DNA from: Parabacteroides sp. FAFU027 | GTDB taxonomy: Bacteria > Bacteroidota > Bacteroidia > Bacteroidales > UBA7332 | DNA length: 64,000 nt | Direction of reading: 5' to 3' | Assembly (NCBI RefSeq): GCF_022808675.1 | Contig: NZ_JAKZKV010000003.1 | Span: 62,001 to 126,000, forward strand | Shown here: positions 1 through 9,836 of the stretch, in pieces | Position numbering within the stretch: position 1 is the first letter of the stretch | Layout of the letters: every line of letters begins with the position of its first letter | Notes under the pieces: model-generated | Databases searched by the model: none | Told to the model about the DNA's origin: nothing | What the model saw: only the letters and a program-made list of their open reading frames with translations | Position numbers and translations under genes: made by a program

Positions 1-2433
1 ATTGCCGTTTGCATAGCGGAAGTTGATTGCATATACACCTGTCTTGTCTGCTTCAACAGGTATGGTAATGCTTCTATTGGCCTGTTTACTGATTTCGACA
101 TATCCTTCTCCCCGGTAGTTTTTGTAGCCCAAGTTAGCTTTTGGAACAAATAGTTCTGCTTCATAGGTCTTATTGGATTTACTGTTTGCGATCACTACCG
201 GCTCTGAAGCAAAAGAAGCCACACTTCTTGCATCATTAGCTATAATCTGATACTCTGCATAAACCATTGGTGTTACCAGTATTGAGGTTTTCGCTGTATT
301 CAGTACCTGTTTGCCGTTTTTCAAAACAGCATACGATCTGGCACCCGGGATTTTATTCCATGTCAATCGACCATTAGCATAACGAGCCACCGGAGTTTCT
401 ACTGTCGTATAGTTTGCGACCTTATGAATACCGGATTTTGAAAACTCATTATTTGCCAAAATAATTCGAATAGAATGTCTGCCTGTCAACGTATAAGGAA
501 GAGCGGCAACCTTTAGTGCTTTTCCATCAAGTTCAAACTCTTTTACCTGATTACCAAAACCATCCATCTCTATATCAAGAATGGCATTACGGCACTTATA
601 ATTGGATAAAGATCGTTTACCCGACAAGGCTTTAGGGACAACCGGGTGAAATACCAGACTATCAGTTTTAAATTCGATGCCAAACAATATTCGATGAACA
701 AGAGCAATACTTCCGGATAAACTCCAGAGCATATTACTGGAGTTGATTTGTGTCCCGGCAAAGTCTCCGGTCGATGCGACGAAATTCTCTTTATTGGTCA
801 GAAACATTGCGGCGGGGCGATAAACCGCAGCCATCGTTTCGAGTACAGCCTCGTCGTTTCCTTCCGAAGCGGATGCCAGTCCCCAATATGTCTGGACAAA
901 TGGCCACACGGCATTATTATGATAAGGCGGAATACCCGGGATTTGTGGATATATACAAGGAATACCATAATCCATTACCGGTACACGTTCTATGATTGAC
1001 TTGCGTTGTTGAGCATTGGCAATACCAAACCACACACAAAGAGCTTCACCCAATGCTTCTGCACGCGGCGACAAGATTTTGAAATTACGACCGTATAGGT
1101 ATTGACCGTAATAACCTTTATCTTCCATCCAGAGATAAGAATTGATCCCTTTCTTAATTTTCAATGCAATCCCGGCATATCTGACTGATGCATCCACATC
1201 ATTCATCAATTTAGCCATTTGAGAAAGAATGATATTAGCCTGATAATGGACAGCATTGGTTCCTAGATTTTCCGACTCATAGATATCGACAGGCTGCATC
1301 CAGCGGGGATAGGTCTGTTCACGCCAATCGAGAAACGATGATTCACCCCGAACCAATCCAGTTACAGGATCATAGACGTTTTTCAGGTCATCCTCTATCG
1401 TATTTTTTATAATAGAATATGCATGAGACAACCACTCTTTATCTCCGGTCACCTTGTACAGTTCCCAGGCTGCAACTGCCCAAATGATACGGTCTGTCGA
1501 AGCCGGATAAGCGCCACCAGTACCGGTATCCTGAATAATCCGCCCATTTTTCACTTTACGCAAAAGGCTGTATTTCGCTACTTTCGGTTGCAGATGTGCC
1601 ATTGACAGAATGATGCTGTAACTGATATCACGCGTCCATACACCGGCCCACTCTTTTCCGGTACGGAAAGTGCTGTCAGGCTCCACGGCATTAACCATTT
1701 CATCCAAGGCCAGATTGTATAAGGCATCGGAGATAGTATAACCTGATTGATATTTGGGAAAAGCGGACAGATCCTTCTTCAGTGACCAGGTAGAAGCCAT
1801 CTGCTTTTCATCACTTTTCTTATTCAGGATCAGGGTAGTCTCATAAATACCATCCCCATCCGGATCTTTTAGTTCCAGTTCTGTACGATTTCGAAGGTTA
1901 TTGAAATCCCACATCAGTGGAGCTGCACTTCCGGCCACATATACCCCCTTAAAGTCTGACCGATCCAGTTTTTCTCCGTTGAACAGCGTGTAATATCCCT
2001 TTTCCCTGAAAGACTTCAATACGTCACGCATATCAAGACGGATAGTCCAGCGCGTGTTTACCGGAAGATTCTCCTCCTCTTTTACCGGAACGGTTTGTAT
2101 GTACTGTTTTCCAAACTGCACTGTAGTTACACAGCTACCGTTAACGGGCTGAAGGGTTACCTTGTGGTCTTTTCCCGGAGTCATTTCATTATCCCGGGAA
2201 TTAATACTGAATTTGAATGAAACAGTCGGGCTATACCTGTCAGCATCAGGACTGCGATAGTCAGAAGTCAGCTCTGTCGGAGATGTCGCAACTGATTTAA
2301 ACTTCCCCTGCTCTACCCTATTTTCATAAATAGAGAATGCTTTTGACTGAAATACCGTCTTGTTATTCTGAGCTTGAGCTATTGTTGTGAAAATAATAGC
2401 TATTGCTGCAACATATAAGTTTTGAAGTCTCAT
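1..2433 (-). CDS. MGH1-like (alpha/alpha)6 glycoside hydrolase, secreted; 3' end beyond window
   Basis: The frame stays open from an ATG at 2433 to the window edge (811 codons), so the C-terminus is missing. The start encodes a signal peptide (MRLQNLYVAAIAIIF... ending near AQAQ). The middle carries FRTGKEWAGVWTRDISYS around residue 260 and many Trp/Tyr-rich helices typical of trehalase/glucosidase-type toroids (MGH1-like, GH63-related). The last visible residues, with YAINFRYANGN, look like a C-terminal CBM-like beta-sandwich. It lies 27 bp downstream of the GH31 gene on the same strand, so it is probably the distal gene of the dextran-type operon, acting on oligosaccharides in the periplasm or outer membrane. 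Exact specificity cannot be read from the sequence. Confidence 0.8.
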   Translation of the reverse strand, partial: MRLQNLYVAAIAIIFTTIAQAQNNKTVFQSKAFSIYENRVEQGKFKSVATSPTELTSDYRSPDADRYSPTVSFKFSINSRDNEMTPGKDHKVTLQPVNGSCVTTVQFGKQYIQTVPVKEEENLPVNTRWTIRLDMRDVLKSFREKGYYTLFNGEKLDRSDFKGVYVAGSAAPLMWDFNNLRNRTELELKDPDGDGIYETTLILNKKSDEKQMASTWSLKKDLSAFPKYQSGYTISDALYNLALDEMVNAVEPDSTFRTGKEWAGVWTRDISYSIILSMAHLQPKVAKYSLLRKVKNGRIIQDTGTGGAYPASTDRIIWAVAAWELYKVTGDKEWLSHAYSIIKNTIEDDLKNVYDPVTGLVRGESSFLDWREQTYPRWMQPVDIYESENLGTNAVHYQANIILSQMAKLMNDVDASVRYAGIALKIKKGINSYLWMEDKGYYGQYLYGRNFKILSPRAEALGEALCVWFGIANAQQRKSIIERVPVMDYGIPCIYPQIPGIPPYHNNAVWPFVQTYWGLASASEGNDEAVLETMAAVYRPAAMFLTNKENFVASTGDFAGTQINSSNMLWSLSGSIALVHRILFGIEFKTDSLVFHPVVPKALSGKRSLSNYKCRNAILDIEMDGFGNQVKEFELDGKALKVAALPYTLTGRHSIRIILANNEFSKSGIHKVANYTTVETPVARYANGRLTWNKIPGARSYAVLKNGKQVLNTAKTSILVTPMVYAEYQIIANDARSVASFASEPVVIANSKSNKTYEAELFVPKANLGYKNYRGEGYVEISKQANRSITIPVEADKTGVYAINFRYANGN

Positions 2434-2460
2434 TTGTTTCTATCTTTCGTTTTTATACTT

Positions 2461-4980
2461 CTATTTACGGATACTGATTTCAACTTTTTCTCCATTATCC
2501 TGCCATTTTATCCAGAATGTATTGGTATCTTTATCCCACGACGCTGATGCTGTAGCGGACAATTCAAACCAGCTTCTGCCCATTTTTTCAGGACTTACAA
2601 ACTTCAGTTTTGTTCCATTCAATTCTACTTTTACCGGTATCTTCTCCAGACGAATCTTTACTCCGAAATTCCGGTTATGCTTTAGCTCAACGCAACGATT
2701 CTCATCCCGATTCTGTACAGTAACGACATAAGCATCCTTTTCCGTTTGACATTTCACATCGGTTCTGACACAAATATCTTTCTTATAATCGTTGGTTTCT
2801 CCATCGTCTTCATAAAGTGTAAAACCGGCTGAACGACCTTCTGCAGCCGGATAAATATCGAACCCAACCGGAGCGTTTTTCTTTTCCCCAATATATTGTT
2901 GCACCGGCATTTGTGGGATGATGGAGCCCCGTTTTACAAACATAGGAATCGTGCTCAATGTTACCGGGTAGGTAATCCACTGTTTTCCTCTATGAACCGT
3001 TTTTCCATCATTAAAGTCGATCCATTCGCCCTGTGGCAGATAAACCTGCTTTTCGGATGCTTCTTTTTCAACAACCGGTGCCACCAGAATCTCTTTTCCC
3101 AACAGGAACTGACCATCAAGTTTAAAGGTCTCCACATCGTCAGGGTATTCAAGCAACAGGGCTCGCATCAGCGGTAATCCGGTATCGTAGGCGTTGCGGG
3201 CATAGGTATAGATATAGGGATGCAGCTTGTATTTCAGGCTGATGGCTTCTCGGCAAAGACGCTCGGCATCTGCACCGAATGTCCAGGGTTCAGCAGCATA
3301 ATCTCCTTCATGATGCGCACGGCTTAGCGGATTGAATACCCCAAACTGCATCCATCGGATATACAATTCCGCGAAAGCTTCACGGTCTTTGATATCGCCA
3401 CAATAGCCTGAAATATCGGTAGTCCAGAAAGGAATCAATCCCATTCCTGCAGATTGTGCCAAAGAAACCTGAGCCGCCAGTTTATTCCAGCCATTCAGTA
3501 CGTCATTGCCATCACCCGAATCGCCTGACCATGCAAAGGTGTAACGTTGCATGCCTGCGAAGCATGAGCGGGTCATCTGAAATACCCGTTTGTTGGGATT
3601 GCGTTTTTCAAACTGCTCCGTCACGGCTTTATCCCAGTTGAATCCATAAACGTTGTGGATTTCGTCGTGCATCCCGAGATAATGTTTCATATTGAGGCGG
3701 TCAGCGTCCTCTTCATTACTCCAGGCGGGTTCACCCATATCGGTCCAGAAACCACGAACACCGTCATTCAACACCTTCTGTTGATAACTTCCCCACCAGT
3801 CGGCCACTCCCGGTCTGGTAAAATCGACCACACCGCAGTTTCCGCCCCACGGCCAGGGCATATCGTAACTTTTTCCGGTGCGGATATCTTTGGCAAAATA
3901 GCCGAGCGAATCAGCTTCGCGCCACTGTTTTTTATTGTTTTGGGAAATCACCGGATCCTGAGAGACAATCATCTTGAAACCCTGTGCTGCCAAATCGGAA
4001 ACCATTTGCTTCGGATTTTGATAATTCTCTTTTCTCCATTCGAAGTCCTGTAAGTTTTGGGTCCAGCCAATATCCTGATAAATAATATCGCAAGGGATTT
4101 GACGTTTACGAAACTCTCCCGCCACTTCTCGTGCCAGCTTCTCGTTAGTGTACATGCCCCGGCACTGGGAAAAACCAAATGCCCATTCGGGCGGCATGAT
4201 TGGTTTTCCGGTCAGTTGGGTATAGCGTTCGATGATTTGTTTGTACGACGGACCAAAGATGAAATAGTAAGCCATCTCTCCACCGGGGGATTCGAAGGAA
4301 TAATATTCGTTGGAGGAAGCTCCGAAGTTGAATACACTTTTATAGGTATTATCAAAGAAAATCCCGTATCCAAAGTTACTCATAAAGAAGGGAATGCTTT
4401 TGTACAACGGATCTTCATCGGTGGCGTAGCACGGCTTGTCACTATTCCACATTCGGAAGGTTTTACCCCGACGATCTAATCCTCCGCTTTTTTCACCCAA
4501 CCCGAAGAAGTGCTCATTGGGGCGAAGCGTTTTGTAGCTGACTTGTCTCTGTGTCTCTTTCACAAAACCTTTGCCTTGAAAATCTTCAAGCAGCAACTTT
4601 TGATATTTGTCAAAGAAACGCACTTGAAAAGGATTCTTATTGATGCGAACAATCAGCTCGCTGGTAAAAATTTCATAGCTGCCCGGTTGTTCTGAAACGG
4701 ACAAAGTTCCGGCATTATCAATGTTTTCATTGACCACGGCAAACGATTCATTGTTGCGTTGAAATTTGCCTTGTTCATACCACAGCTTTACAATTCCAGG
4801 GCTGCAAATTTTCAGCAGCACATTGACGTTATTCTCGCAGTGGAAAACGGCTTGAGAACCGGAAGCTTCATAGGAGAGGCATTTGCCAGATATGACTGGA
4901 TCCGCCGTTATTTTTTGTGCTAAAAGAGAGCTAACCGACAAGAGTAGTCCTATCAGATAGCCGGTAATGTATTTTTTCAT
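2461..4980 (-). CDS. GH31 alpha-glucosidase family enzyme
   Basis: 839-residue secreted protein with a signal peptide (MKKYITGYLIGLLLSVSSLL). It has the GH31 order: N-terminal beta-sandwich (about 30-230), (beta/alpha)8 barrel (about 250-610) and C-terminal beta domains. The nucleophile motif GFWTDMGEP places the catalytic Asp near residue 414, and the RYTFAWSGD motif holds the likely acid/base Asp near 486. GH31 members remove terminal alpha-linked glucose or xylose. The neighbouring GH66 makes exo-acting alpha-1,6-glucosidase the likely role, finishing isomalto-oligosaccharides in the periplasm. Only 11 bp separate it from GH66, which supports one operon. Alpha-xylosidase remains possible. 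Confidence 0.93.
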   Translation of the reverse strand: MKKYITGYLIGLLLSVSSLLAQKITADPVISGKCLSYEASGSQAVFHCENNVNVLLKICSPGIVKLWYEQGKFQRNNESFAVVNENIDNAGTLSVSEQPGSYEIFTSELIVRINKNPFQVRFFDKYQKLLLEDFQGKGFVKETQRQVSYKTLRPNEHFFGLGEKSGGLDRRGKTFRMWNSDKPCYATDEDPLYKSIPFFMSNFGYGIFFDNTYKSVFNFGASSNEYYSFESPGGEMAYYFIFGPSYKQIIERYTQLTGKPIMPPEWAFGFSQCRGMYTNEKLAREVAGEFRKRQIPCDIIYQDIGWTQNLQDFEWRKENYQNPKQMVSDLAAQGFKMIVSQDPVISQNNKKQWREADSLGYFAKDIRTGKSYDMPWPWGGNCGVVDFTRPGVADWWGSYQQKVLNDGVRGFWTDMGEPAWSNEEDADRLNMKHYLGMHDEIHNVYGFNWDKAVTEQFEKRNPNKRVFQMTRSCFAGMQRYTFAWSGDSGDGNDVLNGWNKLAAQVSLAQSAGMGLIPFWTTDISGYCGDIKDREAFAELYIRWMQFGVFNPLSRAHHEGDYAAEPWTFGADAERLCREAISLKYKLHPYIYTYARNAYDTGLPLMRALLLEYPDDVETFKLDGQFLLGKEILVAPVVEKEASEKQVYLPQGEWIDFNDGKTVHRGKQWITYPVTLSTIPMFVKRGSIIPQMPVQQYIGEKKNAPVGFDIYPAAEGRSAGFTLYEDDGETNDYKKDICVRTDVKCQTEKDAYVVTVQNRDENRCVELKHNRNFGVKIRLEKIPVKVELNGTKLKFVSPEKMGRSWFELSATASASWDKDTNTFWIKWQDNGEKVEISIRK

Positions 4981-4991
4981 CGTAAGAGTTT

Positions 4992-6764
4992 TTAATATTC
5001 AACAACCACCATACTCCAGTACTTCAACTCGGGCAGGATGAAGCTCACTTTATTTCCGTTTTGAGCAAAGTTGACGGTTCGGGAAGCTCCGCCAATAATA
5101 TCAGGAGAAGCTACCCATATCTTTTTCACAATGGCATCGCTGGTCAGTACCAATGTTGCATTCTTGACGAGTGTAGGAGATACCTGAACACCCGTATTAT
5201 CCCGCCAATTCTGAGTCTTGGAATTGGTGAAATTAATCAGGTGGATAACCTGTTTATTATCAACCTTCTTGCCAAACACCGCCACTTTTCTGGCAGCAGC
5301 AGGCCAGGTCCCTATTGAGAGTTTATTATCTGTTGACGAAAGAGTTATGTTATTGAATGTACCGCCATCCCGCAGTAAATTCTGATATGCAGTCATAAAA
5401 TCATAGTAGTTGATCATTGCGCTCTTCAGGTCATCTTTCATGGCCAGATTACTGTTGGGAAAATATTCTTTGCCCAACATGTGCTCACCCAGCTCAATAT
5501 GTGCACCGCCAAAAGCGAAGATCACTGCATCTGTCATCAGGACAGACGGTGTATTGAAATAACCGGTATTGTTGGCCATATCATAGTTCATATAGGCTGC
5601 CAGAACCGTATTCTTGGTATTGCTGCTCAGCGTATTATTCTGCTTAATCAAATTGGCCAGATCATTGTAGGTGTCAAACGGAGACCACACTTCTGTATAA
5701 AGAAAATCGGTTGGCGCTTCTGCGATGCCCTGCTGTCCGTATTGACCCACTGCGTTCATCACGATATCCTTTTGAGGTTCGTCTGCTTTGATTGCATTGA
5801 TAAACGGCTTAAAGGTCTGGGACAGATTCAATGATGTACCATCATATTTATATCGAGTACCGCGATCGCCCAATTGATCCATATGGTATCCGTCAAAATC
5901 AAGATACTGATACACAATCCGGTTTTGAGCCGCTATGTACTGTTGCCATCCGGTATTGGATGGATCCAACAAATAAATATTACTCAGGAACGGTGAAGAT
6001 AGCGGGTGAAAGTCCCGGTTGGTATGGGTATTGTCATTATAGACGTACCACTCCTTCTGAACTCCATCGGCTTCGGCATTGTCCCATGCACCATAGACCA
6101 GATTGTAGAACATCGCCTTCATGTTGCGGCTGTGTGCTCCTGCGATGTATTTCTGGATGGTACTGAGATAGATATCCCGGTTGATAATATCCTTCCAACT
6201 GACTGCCGGTGCGGAATTCACTATCGGCAGCGGCATGTGATGTTTGTTCTGCCAGTCGTAGAATTGCAGTCCGTTGATGTGATACCTGTTCAAATTACCG
6301 AGCACGCTGTTTACAGCATCATCACTTAAAACGGGGAACCTGGACAGGAATCCATAGCGCGGAAATTTTTTCCAACTGGAAGATACATCTACACCAATGG
6401 TAGAATAGATCGTCTCCGTACCATTGGAAGTGGAATATACCTCAGCAATATAGCCTTTATAATCGGTAGTCGGAGTTTTCCATTTCCACGTAGAAGTGCT
6501 TACAGCCATGTCCTCAACTACTGTATTCTGGTATTTGTATCTGACCTTTGCAGTAACGGGCAAAGAGGTATTTGTCGTAAAAGTTACCTCATCTCCGGGA
6601 TTATAGATGGCTTTATCCGTTGAAATCGAATAATTATAAAAGGTCGGAGTCGCCGGATTTGTGGGAACCTCAGTAGGCGTGTTGGATACCTCATCTTTTT
6701 CTCCGCAGGAAGCTAATATCATGATCATTGCAGAAATCAGAATAGGAAGTTTTACTTTCTTCAT
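4992..6764 (-). CDS. GH66 dextranase-type lipoprotein
   Basis: I start at 6764 rather than at the longer open frame (to 6812) because MKKVKLPILISAMIMILASC is a lipoprotein signal with lipobox LASC, giving 590 residues. An N-terminal Ig-like domain is followed by the GH66 barrel: NGLQFYDWQNKHH, FDGYHMDQLGDRG (nucleophile Asp near 295) and LYTEVWSPFD (acid/base Glu near 358). GH66 enzymes are endo-dextranases or cycloisomaltooligosaccharide glucanotransferases cutting alpha-1,6-glucan. As a surface lipoprotein next to SusCDE it would make the first cut. The order matches the dextran locus known in Bacteroides thetaiotaomicron (GH66 and GH31 beside SusCD). Confidence 0.93.
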   Translation of the reverse strand: MKKVKLPILISAMIMILASCGEKDEVSNTPTEVPTNPATPTFYNYSISTDKAIYNPGDEVTFTTNTSLPVTAKVRYKYQNTVVEDMAVSTSTWKWKTPTTDYKGYIAEVYSTSNGTETIYSTIGVDVSSSWKKFPRYGFLSRFPVLSDDAVNSVLGNLNRYHINGLQFYDWQNKHHMPLPIVNSAPAVSWKDIINRDIYLSTIQKYIAGAHSRNMKAMFYNLVYGAWDNAEADGVQKEWYVYNDNTHTNRDFHPLSSPFLSNIYLLDPSNTGWQQYIAAQNRIVYQYLDFDGYHMDQLGDRGTRYKYDGTSLNLSQTFKPFINAIKADEPQKDIVMNAVGQYGQQGIAEAPTDFLYTEVWSPFDTYNDLANLIKQNNTLSSNTKNTVLAAYMNYDMANNTGYFNTPSVLMTDAVIFAFGGAHIELGEHMLGKEYFPNSNLAMKDDLKSAMINYYDFMTAYQNLLRDGGTFNNITLSSTDNKLSIGTWPAAARKVAVFGKKVDNKQVIHLINFTNSKTQNWRDNTGVQVSPTLVKNATLVLTSDAIVKKIWVASPDIIGGASRTVNFAQNGNKVSFILPELKYWSMVVVEY

Positions 6765-6834
6765 GATTTGTTTTTGGGGTTTGGTGAAGGGTTGCTTCAT
6801 CACTCGAAGCAACCCTGAGAAACAAACTAATTAC

Positions 6835-8286
6835 CTATTGCTTGATAATACTTATAGAAAGCGTTTCTACATTAGCCTTAATCACATAATCACCGGCAGT
6901 TGTAATGTTCCATTTATCGTCGCCTGACGAACCGCCTTTATGTAAATACATATGAGTATCGTCAGTGCGCATATACATATCCTGCCCCCAACTGGAATCA
7001 CGATTTACAGGGAATTTGAATTCGCCCGAAACCATCGGGCCGGTGTAGGTAAAGATACAGCCATCCGTAGCATCTTCCGTCATTTCGACAGCGTTACTGA
7101 TGTCCCAACCGATCGGAGTAGCGCTACCGACCATGTAGAGTTTCAACCGATTAATGGAAATAGTATTATCCAACAGATTCAATTTGATAGTGTAATATCC
7201 TTTCTTGGCTATTGTCCACTTTTTGTCGTCAGAAGCGCCGCCTTTGTGCAGATACATGTGCGTATCATCGGTACGCATAAACATATCCTGTCCCCAATCG
7301 GCATTGCGGTTTACCGGAAACTTGAATTCTCCTGCCTGCAATACGCCGCTGTAGGTAAACTCAAACAGATTGTCCGGATTTTGCACCAATTGAGTCGCTT
7401 TTGAAATATCCCATCCGTTAGGTGCAGCACTACCCACCATATAGATTGCACTGTATGCAGGCAAATCCAATTTTACTACAGATATGGTCATGTCCAGCAA
7501 ACTTACAGTCACTTTGTAAACAGCAGCCTCGGTTATACTAAATTTATCATCAGCCTGACTATCAAGCGTACGGTAAACAATATGACCGTCATCTGCTCCC
7601 TTGTTGTAAGAAGGAAGGAATTGGCCCAATGAGGTGATGAATTTGTAATCCCCTACACTTAATGCTCCCTGATAAACAAAGACAGTCGGATCAGAAGCCG
7701 AAGGAGTCATTACAGATACTTTATCTGCACTCCAGCCGTTGGGAGCTGCGCTGCCAAGCAGATACAACGTTTTGCTAACCGGTTGGTACGGAGTTACCGT
7801 TAATTCAACGATATTGGAAGTCTCGGACGTTGTCGGAGTCGTGTAAATAGTAGATATGACGCGGGCTTCCAGCTGAATCTCACTTCCCGGAACGGCATTC
7901 CAATGTTTCAGTAATGAATCATTCAATGCAGCTACAGTAAAGGCTTTGGCATAGATTCCTTTTCCCATATCCAGCTTAATGGGAGTGGCAAAATTATTAC
8001 CCTTCTTATCCACCTGCAACTGGTAAGAGATAGAAGCTCCGGTTCCGTTATTTGTTCCGGTGGACCAATCAAACTCGACAGCAGCCTGTGCATCCTGTTT
8101 TTGATTCAATACAATGCTGCTTTTGGTGGCAGTCATGGACAGAGGCCCGGCTGATGCAATTTTAAACTCATCGGTCATATTGCATGAGGTCAATGCCCCG
8201 GCCAACAAAGCCACTGACAAGGCAGCTTTCGACATGATTCGTCCGGCATTTTGCGTGAAAATGCGCTTTATAATTTGTTTCTTCAT
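6835..8286 (-). CDS. SusE/SusF-like surface glycan-binding lipoprotein
   Basis: 483 residues with lipobox ALTSC near residue 35; a shorter start at 8235 (MSKAALSVALLAGALTSC) is equally plausible. After an N-terminal SusE-type Ig domain (about 40-165) come three starch-binding-like modules (about 170-270, 275-378, 379-483), each opening with LYLLGSA or YMVGSA and P.GW. The last two are near copies (both contain EFKFPVNR and MRTDDTHMYLHKGG), so the gene has duplicated a module internally. It sits between SusD and GH66 in the operon and should hold alpha-glucan at the cell surface. Ligand preference is inferred from the neighbours. Confidence 0.9.
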   Translation of the reverse strand: MKKQIIKRIFTQNAGRIMSKAALSVALLAGALTSCNMTDEFKIASAGPLSMTATKSSIVLNQKQDAQAAVEFDWSTGTNNGTGASISYQLQVDKKGNNFATPIKLDMGKGIYAKAFTVAALNDSLLKHWNAVPGSEIQLEARVISTIYTTPTTSETSNIVELTVTPYQPVSKTLYLLGSAAPNGWSADKVSVMTPSASDPTVFVYQGALSVGDYKFITSLGQFLPSYNKGADDGHIVYRTLDSQADDKFSITEAAVYKVTVSLLDMTISVVKLDLPAYSAIYMVGSAAPNGWDISKATQLVQNPDNLFEFTYSGVLQAGEFKFPVNRNADWGQDMFMRTDDTHMYLHKGGASDDKKWTIAKKGYYTIKLNLLDNTISINRLKLYMVGSATPIGWDISNAVEMTEDATDGCIFTYTGPMVSGEFKFPVNRDSSWGQDMYMRTDDTHMYLHKGGSSGDDKWNITTAGDYVIKANVETLSISIIKQ

Positions 8287-8318
8287 TTGATTACGATTGA
8301 AATGGCATTAAACAATGA

Positions 8319-9818
8319 TTAATAACCGGTGTTTTGAGTCAGGTTGGGGTTCGCATCACGTTCTTTCTGCGGAACAGGCATCAACAGGAATTTCGAACTC
8401 ATGTTTGATTTTCCAATAGAATGAAGGAAGTCAATGCCGTATTGTCCGTTTTGTACGCGGATAAGGTCAAACCAACGCTGCCCTTCAAATGCCAGTTCCA
8501 TACGACGTTCATGCAAAATTTTATTGCGCAGATCATTTTGGCTTAATCCCACTACATCAGCCAGACCGGCTCTCGCACGCACTTTATTCAACGTTGCATT
8601 TGCATCGGTAGAAGCCAACTGCGCATCAGTAGTTCTTCCCAGTTCATTCAATGCTTCGGCCTTCATCAGCAATACATCGGCATAACGCAATACAGGGAAG
8701 TTCAACGGGCTATTGTCATAGGCACCTCCGGTAACTGTTTTTGTTACCACAAACTTGCGCAGATTATACCCCGTCAGGGAATAGGCTTTTTTATAATCCT
8801 GACCATCGAATTTCGGACAACCTTCATAGAATACGGTAACATCTTTGCGTTTATCTCCGGTTTCGTAGGAGTCCACAAACTCTTGTGTCGGCTGATTCCA
8901 TCCCCAACCGCCATCCACCATATTCGAACCACGAGGTCCGGTAAAGGTGCTTAACCAGGAAGCCTGATTTTCGTTACTCCAGAAATCAAAAGTAGTTTTG
9001 CCTGAATGCTGTACTTCAAAAAGCGATTCCTGAGAGTTTTCAGTAGCAGGATTAAAATTATCGCCATAATTAGCATTCAAACTGTATCCCAAAGTCTTGA
9101 CCTGATCACAGAGATCGACCGTTTGCTGCCAGTTTCCCAGAGTCAGATACACTTTAGCCAGTGTGCCAACAGCGGCGCCCTTCGTTGCACGCCCCAAATC
9201 AGCCGTTGAATACTCTTCCTTCGTTGGCAACAATTCGATAGCTTTATTCAAGTCCGAAATAATCTGTGTATATACATCCGCTTTCGGCGCTCTGGAAGGA
9301 CGTAAATCATCACCCGGAGTCACCGGAGTTAGTACCAACGGTACATCTCCAAAAAAGCGAACCAGAATAAAGTAATAGTGGGCCCGCAGGAAATAGGCTT
9401 CACCCAATACTCTGTTTTTCACGTTTTCGCTGATACTCATACCCGGAACCTTCTGCAAAATAATGTTGGTACGCAGGATTCCCGGCCAGGGACCACGCCA
9501 CAAGTCCAGCACACCCTGATTATCGGTTGAAGTGATGAAGTTTGCTTCATCCTGAGTCTCGATACCATCCGTACCACCTCCTGCACCCACAATACTGTTT
9601 CCGGCCATGATGTCGGTCGTCCACATACGCATGTTGTATAGTTTAGGCCATTGCAAAGGCTGATAAGCACCATTGATCGCAGCAATCGCATCCGCCTCTG
9701 TTTGAAAGAAATTAGAGGTGTTGATCGAATCTTCGGGCACTTTAGTAAGAAAGTCACTGCTACACGCTGAAAGTAATGCAGCGAAAAGTGCAACTGAAAT
9801 ATATTTTTTGAAGTTCAT
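8319..9818 (-). CDS. SusD/RagB-family nutrient-binding outer-membrane lipoprotein
   Basis: 499-residue lipoprotein (MNFKKYISVALFAALLSAC, lipobox LSAC) of normal SusD length. Family features include the TPR-forming helices, LGEAYFLRAHYYFILVRFFG and the C-terminal ILHERRMELAFEGQRWFDL. SusD caps the SusC barrel and delivers bound oligosaccharide for import. It follows susC with an 18-bp gap, as is usual, and the pair defines this as a polysaccharide-utilisation locus. Confidence 0.97.
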   Translation of the reverse strand: MNFKKYISVALFAALLSACSSDFLTKVPEDSINTSNFFQTEADAIAAINGAYQPLQWPKLYNMRMWTTDIMAGNSIVGAGGGTDGIETQDEANFITSTDNQGVLDLWRGPWPGILRTNIILQKVPGMSISENVKNRVLGEAYFLRAHYYFILVRFFGDVPLVLTPVTPGDDLRPSRAPKADVYTQIISDLNKAIELLPTKEEYSTADLGRATKGAAVGTLAKVYLTLGNWQQTVDLCDQVKTLGYSLNANYGDNFNPATENSQESLFEVQHSGKTTFDFWSNENQASWLSTFTGPRGSNMVDGGWGWNQPTQEFVDSYETGDKRKDVTVFYEGCPKFDGQDYKKAYSLTGYNLRKFVVTKTVTGGAYDNSPLNFPVLRYADVLLMKAEALNELGRTTDAQLASTDANATLNKVRARAGLADVVGLSQNDLRNKILHERRMELAFEGQRWFDLIRVQNGQYGIDFLHSIGKSNMSSKFLLMPVPQKERDANPNLTQNTGY

Positions 9819-9836
9819 ATTGTTTTCTTTTAGAGA

